This document shows positions 51,079-60,268 of a DNA stretch of 64,000 nucleotides, in pieces (the stretch's first letter is position 1; the number at the start of each line of letters is the position of its first letter). Source of the DNA: Mesorhizobium sp. B4-1-4 (GTDB taxonomy: Bacteria; Pseudomonadota; Alphaproteobacteria; Rhizobiales; Rhizobiaceae); assembly GCF_006439395.2 (NCBI RefSeq), contig NZ_CP083950.1, positions 2,480,001 through 2,544,000 on the forward strand, read 5' to 3'. The position numbers and the translations under genes are program-made. The notes below the pieces were generated by a model. It was not told where the DNA came from and did no database searches. It worked only from the letters and a program-made list of their open reading frames with translations.

Positions 51079-51522
51079 CTACATCGCCTTCTCGATCTGA
51101 CCGCGGATCTCGCCGTCCTTGTTGGCGGCGGTGTGGACGTTAACGTAGTATTTGCCGGCCTCAAGGTCAGCCGCTTGCGCATCTGTGAGCGTCGCCGATC
51201 CCTTGATCGGGCTCTTGAGCTTGCCCTTGAACGGGATTACCGGCGCGGCATTCTCGCCCATCCCCGCGGGGCCGTGAATGTGCGCGGCCGTCGCCGGTCC
51301 GCTGAGACCGGAATATTTGACGTTCCAGCTTAGCTTCTTCTTGGTGGTGTCGAAGGTCAAGGTGGCAGTCCCCTTGCCCTTGGTGGTGACGGGAGGGCTC
51401 TGCTGGCCGCCATCGAGCGTTGCCTTGTACTTCACCATTTCGGCCATGGCCGGCGATGCGAATAGAAAGGCGGTCGAAATGGCCAGCGCGGAAAGCACCG
51501 GCATGAAGGATTGTCTGCGCAT
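51079..51522 (-). CDS. CHRD-domain secreted protein
   Basis: It has 147 residues. The signal peptide (SALAISTAFLFASPAMA) is followed by one CHRD domain: YKATLDGGQQSPPV, TATLTFDTTKKKLSWNVKYSG, AHIHGPAGMGENA and the C-terminal YYVNVHTAANKDGEIRGQI. CHRD domains were named from chordin and are common in bacterial secreted proteins of unknown role. The histidine-rich AHIHGP may bind metal, by analogy only. Confidence 0.9.
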   Translation of the reverse strand: MRRQSFMPVLSALAISTAFLFASPAMAEMVKYKATLDGGQQSPPVTTKGKGTATLTFDTTKKKLSWNVKYSGLSGPATAAHIHGPAGMGENAAPVIPFKGKLKSPIKGSATLTDAQAADLEAGKYYVNVHTAANKDGEIRGQIEKAM

Positions 51523-51686
51523 TTTCCTAGGACCTCCGTTGGATGTTCATCCTCGCGGCTCTCCACGCGTGGATGCACCAGCACAACGGTCGGGTGGCCC
51601 AAAGTATCCCTCGGGGCACATTTTTTTGATGTCTGATCAAAAAGGGGCGGTCACCCGCCCTTTCAAGACGCGCGGAAGGACAACGC

Positions 51687-52970
51687 TCAGACGGCGGCCA
51701 GAGCCTGAGCAAGGTCGGCGATCAGGTCATCCGGGTGCTCGACGCCGATCGACAGCCTGACCGTGGTCTCCAGAACGCCGATGCGCTGGCGCACGTCGAA
51801 GGGAATGCCCGAATGGGTCATGGCGGCTGGATGGCTGGCCAGCGATTCCGTGCCGCCGAGGCTTACCGCCAGCTTGAAGATCTGCAGCCCGTTGAGAAAG
51901 GCGAAGGCCGCCTTCTGTCCGCCCCTGATGTCGAAGGAGAAGGTCGAACCGGCGCCGCTGCATTGCGCCCGATAGACGCGGACGGCAGGCGTGTCCTCGC
52001 CGAGGAACGGCAGATAATGCACCTTCTCCACCTTGGGATGCTCTTGCAGGAATCCGGCAATCAGGCGGGCATTGTCGTTCGCCCGTTCCATGCGGATCGA
52101 CAGCGTCTCCAGCGAGCGGCCGAGCATCCAGCAGGAATGTGGATCAAGCTGCGTGCCGATCGCGCCACGCAGAGCTTTGATCGGCTTCGTGACCGCCTTG
52201 CCGCCCATGACGGCGCCCGCGATCAGGTCGGAATGGCCGCCGACATATTTGGTCAGCGAATAGACGGAAACATCGGCGCCGTGCTCGATAGGCCGCTGGA
52301 AGACTGGACCGAGCAGCGTGTTGTCGCAGGCTATGATCGGCGTCGATCCTTGCCTTGCGCCGATCTCGTCGGCGACCTTCCGCATCAGCGCGATATCGAC
52401 CAGGCTATTGGTCGGGTTCGACGGCGTCTCGACCAGAATAACCGACACACGGCCCTTCGCGGTCGCCGCATCGGCCGCCACGCGCACCGCCGCCTCGTCG
52501 ACGCCATCCGCGAAGCCGACCGCGCCGATGCCGAAGCCGGCAAGCGTGCGCGTCAAAAGCGTCTCGGTGCCGCCATAGAGCGGCTGCGAATGCAGGATCA
52601 CGTCGCCGGGGCGGGCATAGGCAAGCAGCGTCGTCGCGATCGCCGACATGCCGGAAGAAAACAGGATGCAGGCATCCGTCCCCTCATAGACGGCGAGCCG
52701 GTCCTCGACGATCTCGCTGTTGGGATGATTGAAGCGCGAATAGACAAGGCCCGACGCCGTGCCGCTCGGCGGCTCCTTTCGGCCGGACGTGTAGTCGAAG
52801 AAATCACGCCCCTCCTCCGCCGATTTGAACACGAAGGTCGACGTCAGGAACACCGGCGGCTTGACCGCGCCCTCCGACAGCTGCGGATCGAAGCCATAGC
52901 TCAGCATCAGCGTTTCGGGATGAAGCTTGTGGTTGCCGATATGGGTTTTCGAAGGACGCGGCGCGGTCAT
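51687..52970 (-). CDS. Cys/Met metabolism PLP enzyme, cystathionine-gamma-synthase family
   Basis: It has 427 residues. [59 protein letters not shown] and the PLP lysine Lys241 in [16 protein letters not shown] are all family signatures. Gene-to-function assignment within the family (methionine gamma-lyase, cystathionine gamma-synthase or others) is unsettled. The longer N terminus ([12 protein letters not shown] insertion) is shared with a subgroup of alphaproteobacterial enzymes. Divergent from an Lrp-type regulator across 97 bp. Confidence 0.9.
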   Translation of the reverse strand: MTAPRPSKTHIGNHKLHPETLMLSYGFDPQLSEGAVKPPVFLTSTFVFKSAEEGRDFFDYTSGRKEPPSGTASGLVYSRFNHPNSEIVEDRLAVYEGTDACILFSSGMSAIATTLLAYARPGDVILHSQPLYGGTETLLTRTLAGFGIGAVGFADGVDEAAVRVAADAATAKGRVSVILVETPSNPTNSLVDIALMRKVADEIGARQGSTPIIACDNTLLGPVFQRPIEHGADVSVYSLTKYVGGHSDLIAGAVMGGKAVTKPIKALRGAIGTQLDPHSCWMLGRSLETLSIRMERANDNARLIAGFLQEHPKVEKVHYLPFLGEDTPAVRVYRAQCSGAGSTFSFDIRGGQKAAFAFLNGLQIFKLAVSLGGTESLASHPAAMTHSGIPFDVRQRIGVLETTVRLSIGVEHPDDLIADLAQALAAV

Positions 52971-53067
52971 GATGTTCCCTGTTTTTTCGAGACGTGTGGC
53001 GGCAATTTATGCGATCCCCACCACGCAGTCCTTGCTATTTTTGGACCCCCATGGCTGCACTATCGCA

Positions 53068-53550
53068 ATGAATCGCCTGGAGACACCAAAAGTGCGGCAG
53101 AAAATAGCTGATGATTTCGACCGCAAGATCCTGCATGAACTGCGCGCCGATGCGCGTATCACGAACAACGAGTTGGCGGAGCGCATCGGCCTGTCGCCGT
53201 CGCCTTGTCTCAGGCGCGTGCGGCGGCTGGAGGAAGCCGGAATTATCAAGGGCTACACGACGCTGGTCGATCCGGCTGCCTTTGGCTGGACCATGGTCGC
53301 CATCGCCACCATAAGGCTCGGCCGCCAGAACGAGGACGAGATCGTCATGTTCGAGGAAGCGATCCGCGGGTGGGACGAAGTGCTGGAATGCCACCTCGTC
53401 ACCGGCTCACGCGACTATGTGCTCAAGGTTGTGACCGGCGGCCTCGACCAGTATGAGCGCTTCATCAAGGAAAAGATCGCGCGGCTGAAATGCGTCGCCT
53501 CGATCGAGACCAGTTTTGTCATGAACACCATAAAGGAACGGCGCCTCTGA
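53068..53550 (+). CDS. Lrp/AsnC-family transcriptional regulator
   Basis: It has 160 residues from the ATG at 53068. DDFDRKILHELRADARITNNELAERIGLSPSP splits into the N-terminal winged helix; RRLEEAGIIKGYTTLVDPAAFG follows, and the RAM ligand domain is VLECHLVTGSRDYVLKVV. It likely senses an amino acid and controls the divergent PLP-enzyme gene, as is common for such pairs. Confidence 0.93.
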   Translation: MNRLETPKVRQKIADDFDRKILHELRADARITNNELAERIGLSPSPCLRRVRRLEEAGIIKGYTTLVDPAAFGWTMVAIATIRLGRQNEDEIVMFEEAIRGWDEVLECHLVTGSRDYVLKVVTGGLDQYERFIKEKIARLKCVASIETSFVMNTIKERRL

Positions 53551-53569
53551 CCCTTGGTCGGAGGCGCCG
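53539..53569. terminator. Strong hairpin at the 3' end of the lrp-type gene
   Basis: CGGCGCCTC and GAGGCGCCG arms (9 bp) enclose an inner GACC-CTT-GGTC stem. The 5' arm overlaps the stop codon region. A second small hairpin (CGTAGC-GGG-GCTACG, 53584-53598) follows before the converging transporter gene. No T-run. Confidence 0.55.
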
Positions 53570-53599
53570 CTCTGAAGATCGATCGTAGCGGGGCTACGC

Positions 53600-54571
53600 T
53601 TACTTCACAGCCTTGTCGGTGATGGCGGTGGTGTAGGCGCCGGTCGGTTCCTTGGTGATGATCTTCTGGTCGAGCAGGGCCTTGGCGGTGCGCTCGTAAG
53701 CCGCCGGGATCAGCTTGCCGTCGGCATTGTCGATCAGCTTGGCCACTTCCTTCATCATGAACTTCTGGTGGTTCTCGTCTTGACCGCCATTGTCCACGAC
53801 GATGCCGGCCGCCTCGTCGGTATTCTCGGTCGCGTATTTCCAGCCCTTCATCGAGGCGCGCACGAAACGCACCATCTTGTCGGCGAAGGCTGGATCCTTG
53901 AGCTTGTCCTCAAGCGTGTAGAGCCCGTCCTCCAACAAGTCGTTGCCCATGGCCGAATAGTTGAAGACGATCAGGTCCTCGGGCTTGTAGCCGGCATCCA
54001 GCACCTGGCCGTATTCGTTGTAGGTCATCACCGAGATGCAGTCCGCCTGCTTCTGGATCAGCGGCTGCACGTCGAAGCTCTGCTTCAGCACGGTCACGCC
54101 GTCGGGGCCGCCATCGGTCTTGAGGCCGATCTTGTTCATCCAGGCGTAGAACGGATATTCGTTGCCGAAGAACCAGACGCCGAGCGTGTGGCCCTTGAAA
54201 TCGGCCTCGGTCTTGATCGGCCCGTTCTTCGGGCAGACCAGTTCCATGCCCGCCTTCTTGAACGGCTGGGCGATGTTGACCAGCATCACGCCCTTGTCGC
54301 GGGCCGCGAGCGCCCCGCCCATCCAGTCGACGATGACATCGGCCCCGCCGCCGGCGATCACCTGTTCGGGCGCGATATCAGGGCCGCCCGGCTTGATGTC
54401 GACGTCGAGGCCTTCAGCGTCATAGAAGCCCTTGGCCTTGGCGACATAATAGCCGGCGAACTGGGCCTGCGTGACCCATTTCAACTGCAACGTCACCTTG
54501 TCGGCGGCGATTGCCTGGAACGCGGCCAGCGAAAGCGCGCCGGCCAGAAGTGGAATAAGAAGTCTTTTCAT
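53600..54571 (-). CDS. ABC transporter substrate-binding protein (NMT1/THI5-like)
   Basis: Periplasmic binding protein. It has 323 residues from the ATG at 54571 (AGAGGG upstream). The signal peptide MKRLLIPLLAGALSLAAFQA is cleaved near AIAADK. VTLQLKWVTQAQFAGYYVAKAKGFYDAEGL is the family opening, with PEQVIAGGGADVIVDW after it. NMT1/THI5-like proteins bind pyrimidine precursors or other small heterocycles. The neighbouring pyrimidine-degradation genes make a pyrimidine-type ligand likely, but this is inferred. Confidence 0.88.
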   Translation of the reverse strand: MKRLLIPLLAGALSLAAFQAIAADKVTLQLKWVTQAQFAGYYVAKAKGFYDAEGLDVDIKPGGPDIAPEQVIAGGGADVIVDWMGGALAARDKGVMLVNIAQPFKKAGMELVCPKNGPIKTEADFKGHTLGVWFFGNEYPFYAWMNKIGLKTDGGPDGVTVLKQSFDVQPLIQKQADCISVMTYNEYGQVLDAGYKPEDLIVFNYSAMGNDLLEDGLYTLEDKLKDPAFADKMVRFVRASMKGWKYATENTDEAAGIVVDNGGQDENHQKFMMKEVAKLIDNADGKLIPAAYERTAKALLDQKIITKEPTGAYTTAITDKAVK

Positions 54572-54612
54572 TTTTTTTACCCTCTGAAGTTGGTGCCCTG
54601 AACCCACCGCCC

Positions 54613-55767
54613 CTATCCACCACGGACAGAGGGATGCCAAAACGTGACGGCCCTTTCGACAAGGGCGACCACGCCATAAAAGACCGAACCCGCAAGTGCT
54701 GCAACTGCGATTTCAGCCCACACCATATCGATGTTCATCCGCCCGACCTCGGTCGAGATGCGGAAGCCCATGCCGACGACGGGCGTGCCGAAGAACTCGG
54801 CGACGATGGCGCCGATCAGCGCCAGCGTCGAGTTGATCTTCAGCGCGTTGAAGATGAAGGGAGCGGCGGCCGGCAGCCTGAGCTTGATCAGCGTCGGCCA
54901 GTAGCCCGACGCATAGGTGCGCATCAGGTCGCGCTCCATATGGCCCGACGCCGCAAGCCCGGCGACCGTGTTCACCAGCATCGGGAAGAAGGTCATGATG
55001 ATAACGACCGCCGCCTTGGACTGCCAGTCGAAGCCGAACCACATGACCATGATCGGCGCCACGCCGATGATGGGCAGCGCGGAAACCATATTGCCGATCG
55101 GCAGCAGGCCACGCCGCAGGAACGGCACCCGGTCGGCTAGGATCGCGGTGATGAAACCGGCGCCGCTACCGACGACGTAACCGAAAAGCACCGCCTTGAA
55201 GACGGTCTGCCGGACATCGGCACCGAGTATCGGCAGCGAGTTGACAATGCGCACGCCGACGGCGCTCGGCGGCGGCAGCAGGATGAAGGGAATGCCGGCG
55301 CCCCGGGTCACCGCCTCCCAGATGATCAGGATCCAGGCGCCGAAAAATGGCGGAATGATGAGGCGCAGCAGGTTCCGGGACCAACCTGTCGTCGGACGAA
55401 GCCCGGACAGCACCGCCACGCAACGCCATCCGAGCAGCCAGGCCGCGATGAGCAGCAGGAAATACGGGGCCAGTGCCGTGCCTTCGAAACCGGCAATGCC
55501 CGAGATCAGCAGCCAGGCGACGAGATGGGCGCCGACGAACAGCACCACGGCCTCGCCCAGCGATGGCAACCTGACCATCGAGATCAGCGCCGCCACGATC
55601 GCCAGGCCGAGCATCAAACCCTTCGTCCCGAGATAGGGATAATTGATACTGGCAGCCGTATCCGCGAGTGCTGCCGCCTCGGGCTTCGACATCGCGCCAA
55701 GCGTGACCGCGATCAGACACAGCACGATCGCCAGCACGGCTTGCCAGGAGGGTTTCAACCAGCTCAT
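54613..55767 (-). CDS. ABC transporter permease with extra N-terminal helices
   Basis: It has 384 residues. About four N-terminal helices precede a BPD_transp_1 domain of about six helices. The EAA-type loop is MRTYASGYWPTLIKLRLPAAAPFIF. The permease is about 100 residues longer than its partner because of the N-terminal set. It is coupled to the upstream permease (ATGA at 55764-55767). Confidence 0.88.
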   Translation of the reverse strand: MSWLKPSWQAVLAIVLCLIAVTLGAMSKPEAAALADTAASINYPYLGTKGLMLGLAIVAALISMVRLPSLGEAVVLFVGAHLVAWLLISGIAGFEGTALAPYFLLLIAAWLLGWRCVAVLSGLRPTTGWSRNLLRLIIPPFFGAWILIIWEAVTRGAGIPFILLPPPSAVGVRIVNSLPILGADVRQTVFKAVLFGYVVGSGAGFITAILADRVPFLRRGLLPIGNMVSALPIIGVAPIMVMWFGFDWQSKAAVVIIMTFFPMLVNTVAGLAASGHMERDLMRTYASGYWPTLIKLRLPAAAPFIFNALKINSTLALIGAIVAEFFGTPVVGMGFRISTEVGRMNIDMVWAEIAVAALAGSVFYGVVALVERAVTFWHPSVRGG

Positions 55768-56642
55768 GCCGGCCTCCCGCCCATGGCGCGGTCGACGAGG
55801 CGGCCGGCGATGCCGACCACCATGACCAGAAGCGCCGCCACGATCGAACCCGCGACCAGCGCCGACCAGATGTCGATGGACTGGCTGTAATAAGCGCCGG
55901 CGAGCAGTTTGGCGCCGATGCCGGCGACAGCACCGGTCGGCAGTTCGCCGACGATAGCGCCGACCAGGCTTGCCGCCACCGCCACCTTCATCGAGGTGAA
56001 CAGGAACGGCACAGAGGCCGGGACCCGCAACTTCCAGAAGGTCTGGGCGCGGCTGGCATTATAGGTGTGCATCAGGTCGAGATGCATGATCTCCGGCGAG
56101 CGCAGCCCCTTCACCATGCCGACCGTCACCGGGAAGAACGACAGGTAAGTCGAGATCAGCGCCTTCGGGACAAGGCCGGTGATGCCGACCGCCGCCAGCA
56201 CGACGATGATCATCGGCGCCACCGCCAGGATCGGGATGGTCTGCGAGGCGATGATCCAAGGCATAAGGCTACGGTCGAGCGTCGTCACATGCACGATGCC
56301 GACGGCGATGACGATGCCGAGCGCCGTGCCGAAGGCAAAGCCGAGCAGTGTCGAGGACAGCGTCACCCAGGCGTTATAGATCAGGCTGCGGTTCGAGTTG
56401 ACAGGCCGCAGGAAGGTGTTCTGGAAGAAGTTCACCGCCACCTGATGCGGCGCCGGCAGCGTCGGCTTGGGCTGCGACAGCGTTTTGCCGATGAATTCGA
56501 CGGCGCCCGGCGTCACGTTGGCCCGGCTGTCGATATCGCGCTGAAACGGCGCATTGAGGATGACGGCGAAAACGTACCAGAGCACGACGACGCCGGCCAG
56601 GATCGAGGTCACCGGAACGAGCTTGTCGCGGAAGCTATCCAT
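55764..56642 (-). CDS. ABC transporter permease
   Basis: Inner-membrane subunit of the same importer. It has 292 residues with about six helices. The ATPase-contact loop is MHTYNASRAQTFWKLRVPASVPFLF. Paired with the downstream permease, it would form the translocation channel. A 359-bp repeat-filled stretch separates it from the ATPase gene. Confidence 0.9.
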   Translation of the reverse strand: MDSFRDKLVPVTSILAGVVVLWYVFAVILNAPFQRDIDSRANVTPGAVEFIGKTLSQPKPTLPAPHQVAVNFFQNTFLRPVNSNRSLIYNAWVTLSSTLLGFAFGTALGIVIAVGIVHVTTLDRSLMPWIIASQTIPILAVAPMIIVVLAAVGITGLVPKALISTYLSFFPVTVGMVKGLRSPEIMHLDLMHTYNASRAQTFWKLRVPASVPFLFTSMKVAVAASLVGAIVGELPTGAVAGIGAKLLAGAYYSQSIDIWSALVAGSIVAALLVMVVGIAGRLVDRAMGGRPA

Positions 56643-57001
56643 GGCGATGTCCTCCTCTCAGCGGTACTGCGCTACGCAGCGCGCTCTTCGTCATACTAGG
56701 GCGGAGCAGGCGCGAAGCCGCCTGCGCAGACCCTAGGATCCATGCCGTGACGTCGATCGAGGGGTGTGAGCGGTCGAAAATGTTCGCCTTCCGAGGCGCG
56801 ACGGAAGGTGCCCCGTTCTGCGCCGATGCGGAACGCGGAGGGAACGGCATGGATCCTAGGGTCTGCGCCGCGTCGCTTCGCTCCTTGCTCCGCCCTAGGA
56901 TGACGAAATCGCCATGGACGGCTCGCGTCACGCAGGCGGCTTCGCGCCTGCTCCGCCCCAGGATGACGAAGGCGTGGTTGCCGACTTGCTGGTCAGGGCG
57001 C
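56643..57001. repeat. Repeat-filled intergenic stretch between permease and ATPase genes
   Basis: No gene is seen. Arm 56697-56748 (TTCGTCATACTAGGGCGGAG to CCTAGGATCCATGCCGT) is matched by an inverted copy at 56844-56907, and a third partial copy lies at 56932-56971. The central piece (56749-56843) is unrelated. A member of the same family recurs at 63917-63971. Confidence 0.7.
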
Positions 57002-57793
57002 TCAATCATCATAGCTGTGCCCTGCCCTCAAGCCGTCGCGCACCCGCGCCGCGATCGCCAGGAACTCCGGGCTCTCGCGGATGTCCAGCGGCCGCTGCTT
57101 CGGCAGCGTCGATTCGATGATGTCGCTGACGCGGCCTGGACGGGGCGACATGACAACGATGCGCGTCGACAGATACACGGCCTCCGGAATGGAATGGGTG
57201 ACGAAGCAGATGGTCTTGTTCGTCCGCTCCCACAGCTGCAATAGCTGCTCGTTGAGATGGTCGCGCACGATCTCGTCCAGCGCGCCGAACGGCTCGTCCA
57301 TCAACAGCAGGTCGGCGTCAAAGGCCAGCGCACGAGCGATCGAGGCGCGCTGCTGCATGCCGCCGGAAAGCTGCCAGGGATATTTCTTCTCGAAGCCCGA
57401 AAGGTTGACGAGATCGAGCGTGCGCTTGATCCGTTCCACCTGCTCCGCCCTGGACAGGCCCATGATCTCCAGCGGCAGCGCGACATTGCGCTCGATGGTG
57501 CGCCACGGAAACAGTGCGGCGGCCTGGAAGACATAACCGTAGGCGCGCTTCTCGCGCGCCTGTTCTGCCGTCATGCCGTTGACCGATATCGTCCCGAACG
57601 TCGGCTTCTCCAGGTCGGCAATGACGCGCAGCAGGGTGGTCTTGCCGCAACCCGACGGGCCGATGAAAGAGACGAACTCACCCTTGCCGATGGTGAGATC
57701 GATATTGGACAGCGCCTGCACCGGCCCGTCATTGGTCTGGAAAGTGAGGCCAAGTTTGCTTGCCGCGACGACGGCTGGCGAAATCCCTGTCAT
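57002..57793 (-). CDS. ABC transporter ATP-binding protein
   Basis: ATPase of the NMT1/THI5-type importer. It has 263 residues from the ATG at 57793; upstream in-frame codons extend the frame without family signal. Walker A FIGPSGCGKTTLL, Q-loop VFQAAALFPW, signature QLSGGMQQRASIARAL, Walker B LLLMDEPFGALD and H-loop FVTHSIPEAV are all intact. This is the nitrate/taurine-type subfamily. Confidence 0.93.
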   Translation of the reverse strand: MTGISPAVVAASKLGLTFQTNDGPVQALSNIDLTIGKGEFVSFIGPSGCGKTTLLRVIADLEKPTFGTISVNGMTAEQAREKRAYGYVFQAAALFPWRTIERNVALPLEIMGLSRAEQVERIKRTLDLVNLSGFEKKYPWQLSGGMQQRASIARALAFDADLLLMDEPFGALDEIVRDHLNEQLLQLWERTNKTICFVTHSIPEAVYLSTRIVVMSPRPGRVSDIIESTLPKQRPLDIRESPEFLAIAARVRDGLRAGHSYDD

Positions 57794-57923
57794 CGGTGGG
57801 TGCCTGCCTTGTCCGGCCCCTGCGGCGCCGGCCGGATTCCGATTGCTTTTATCGCGATGTTGTTTTCCACTCGCCCAGTCCCATTGAATTTGTCCCACTC
57901 GATTGACGCCCGGAGTTTTCCCG

Positions 57924-58328
57924 ATGTCGCCCAAACGGACATGCCATCTTATCCGCCCTGAAAGCACTTATGAAGGCAAGCAGGGATTGACCTATTTCGC
58001 CGGTATTGCCACGGAATCGGTCGGCTCCTCCGGTATCTGCATGCACGTGCTCACCATGCCGCCCGGCGCCCGCGCCAAGGCGCATCTGCACGAGAACCAT
58101 GAAACCGCCATCTACGTGCTCTCCGGCGAGGTCCATACCTGGTATGGCGACCGGCTCGAGCACCATATCGTCGTCAAGGCCGGCGACCTGTTCTACATTC
58201 CGGCCGGCGTGCCGCATTTGCCGGCCAATCTCAGCAACGCCCCCTCTTCGGCCGTCATTGCCCGCACCGATCCCAACGAACAGGAAAGCGTCGTCCTGCT
58301 GCCGGAGCTGGATGCGCTGGTTGCGTGA
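57924..58328 (+). CDS. Cupin-domain protein
   Basis: It has 134 residues from the ATG at 57924, with CGGAG 9 bp upstream. The single cupin_2 barrel has motif 1 KAHLHENHETAIYVLSGEV (three potential metal ligands) and motif 2 GDLFYIPAGVPHLPAN. It runs opposite to its neighbours inside the pyrimidine-related locus, and might process an intermediate or act as a small sensor; no substrate can be named. Confidence 0.85.
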   Translation: MSPKRTCHLIRPESTYEGKQGLTYFAGIATESVGSSGICMHVLTMPPGARAKAHLHENHETAIYVLSGEVHTWYGDRLEHHIVVKAGDLFYIPAGVPHLPANLSNAPSSAVIARTDPNEQESVVLLPELDALVA

Positions 58329-58753
58329 CACCGGGACAAGGCGTGGAGGCCGCGCAATCACTTCAGGCCGGTGCTGCCCCTCATCCGCCTGCCGGCACCT
58401 TGTCCCCGTATAGGGGCGGGGAGAAGGGATCTCAGCGCAGCCTCGGCGATCTCTCTGGAAATTGGCGAAATCCTTGGCGACGGCGTCCTTCTCCCCGTCC
58501 CTATACGGGGAGAAGTGCTCGACAGGGCGAGGAGGGGCGGCGCCGATTTCGGCGATCATCGGCACCCGGAGACTTCGCCCATCACATTGCCGTCCTCTCG
58601 ACGACAACGAGCCGCCTGGCCACCTCATGGCCGTTCCTGTTGATGCAGCCATATTTGTCGCCATAGGGTTTGGACAGGTCGATGCCGGCCGCTGAAGCGT
58701 GGCCGCCAGCCAGGACGAGAACGCCGGTAAGACGAAGCTTCGCGTGCCTCACC
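58329..58753. other. Intergenic stretch with a long inverted repeat
   Basis: No convincing gene is present between the cupin and dihydropyrimidinase genes. Its main content is the palindromic repeat at 58404-58510; the rest shows no family or promoter signal I can support. Confidence 0.6.
58404..58510. repeat. Palindromic repeat with 24-bp arms
   Basis: Left arm 58404-58427 and right arm 58487-58510 are reverse complements with one mismatch (23/24), each holding CCCCGTATAGGGG-like and GGGGAGAAGG blocks. Similarity extends a few bases outward. The 59-bp centre is not palindromic. Likely a dispersed intergenic element. Confidence 0.75.
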
Positions 58754-60205
58754 TCAAACCCCGGTCGCCGGAATGCCTGTGCGTTCGACCTTGCGCGGCG
58801 CTGTGATCTCTTTCCATGTCGACAGTGCGCGGTTGACCGCGGCGTTCGGCTCGCGGCCGACGAATTGGCCGTGGCCGGGCCGGGCCTTGACCTCCGCCTC
58901 CTCGATCGACAGTTCGCCGCGCGAGAAGACGAAGCGCGGCAAGCCTGTCACCTCGACGCCTTCGAACACGTTGTAGTCGATGACCGACTGCTGCTTCTTC
59001 GAAGAAATCGTCTTCTTGCGCTTCGGATCCCAGACGATGATGTCGGCATCGGCGCCTTCGACGATGGCGCCCTTCTTCGGATACATGTTGAGGATCTTGG
59101 CAATGTTGGTCGAGGTCACAGCGACAAACTCGTTCATCGTCAGCCGCCCGGTGTTGACGCCCTTGGTCCACAGCACCGGCATGCGGTCCTCAAGCCCGCC
59201 GGTGCCGTTGGGGATCTTGGTGAAATCGCCGACGCCGAAGCGCTTCTGCTTGGTGGTGAAGGCGCAATGATCTGTCGCCACCACCTGCAGCGAGCCCGCC
59301 TGCAGGCCGGCCCACAGCGAATCCTGGTGCAGCTTGTTGCGGAAGGGCGGGCTCATTACGCGGCGCGCCGCGTGGTCCCAGTCCTTGTCGAAATATTCGC
59401 TCTCGTCCAGTGTCAGGTGCTGGATCAGCGGCTCGCCGAACACCCTCATGCCCTTCTGGCGCGCGCGGCGGATCGCCTCGTGGCTCTGCTCGCAGGAGAC
59501 ATGCACGACGTAGAGCGGTACGCCCGCCATGTCGGCAATCATGATGGCGCGGTTGGTCGCCTCGCCCTCCACTTCCGGTGGGCGCGAATAGGCATGGCCC
59601 TCGGGGCCGTTGTGGCCGGCGGCTAGCAGCTTCTGCGACAAGGCCGCGACCACATCGCCATTCTCGGCATGCACCAGCGGCAGCGCGCCAAGATCGGCGC
59701 AGCGCTGGAACGAGGCATACATCTCGTCGTCATCCACCATCAGCGCGCCCTTGTAGGCCATGAAGTGCTTGAACGAGGTGATGCCCTTGTCGACAACGGT
59801 CGCCATCTCGTCGAACACCTGCTTGCCCCACCAGGTGATCGCCATGTGGAAGGAATAGTCGCACGAGGCCTTGGATGTCTTGTTGTCCCACATCTGCAAG
59901 GCTTCGAGCAGCGATTGCTGCGGCGCCGGCAGGCAGAAATCGACCACCATCGTCGTGCCGCCGGCGAGGGCCGCGCGCGTGCCGGATTCGAAATCGTCAG
60001 CCGAATAGGTGCCCATGAACGGCATTTCGAGATGGGTGTGCGGATCGATGCCGCCGGGCATCACATAGCAGCCGGTGGCGTCGAACTCGTGGTCGCCATG
60101 CAGTTCCGAGCCGATGGCAACGATCTTGCCATGCTGCATCAGCACATCGGCCTTCCACGTGCGGTCGGCGGTGACGATGGTGCCGTTTCGGATGACTTTG
60201 GTCAT
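58754..60205 (-). CDS. hydA: Dihydropyrimidinase
   Basis: Zinc amidohydrolase that opens dihydrouracil/dihydrothymine to N-carbamoyl-beta-amino acids (D-hydantoinase family). It has 483 residues. Metal ligands: GIDPHTHLEMPF, the carbamylated lysine in TSFKHFMAYKGAL, PLVHAENGD, VVHVSCEQS and VATDHCAF. Next to an amidase and an omega-aminotransferase on the same strand, it forms the middle of the reductive pyrimidine pathway. Confidence 0.93.
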   Translation of the reverse strand: MTKVIRNGTIVTADRTWKADVLMQHGKIVAIGSELHGDHEFDATGCYVMPGGIDPHTHLEMPFMGTYSADDFESGTRAALAGGTTMVVDFCLPAPQQSLLEALQMWDNKTSKASCDYSFHMAITWWGKQVFDEMATVVDKGITSFKHFMAYKGALMVDDDEMYASFQRCADLGALPLVHAENGDVVAALSQKLLAAGHNGPEGHAYSRPPEVEGEATNRAIMIADMAGVPLYVVHVSCEQSHEAIRRARQKGMRVFGEPLIQHLTLDESEYFDKDWDHAARRVMSPPFRNKLHQDSLWAGLQAGSLQVVATDHCAFTTKQKRFGVGDFTKIPNGTGGLEDRMPVLWTKGVNTGRLTMNEFVAVTSTNIAKILNMYPKKGAIVEGADADIIVWDPKRKKTISSKKQQSVIDYNVFEGVEVTGLPRFVFSRGELSIEEAEVKARPGHGQFVGREPNAAVNRALSTWKEITAPRKVERTGIPATGV

Positions 60206-60268
60206 TTTTGTTCCCTTGTTTCTCTTCGCGCTTCTTAATGAGCTGCGTTTGAAAGGTAATCTCTAAGC

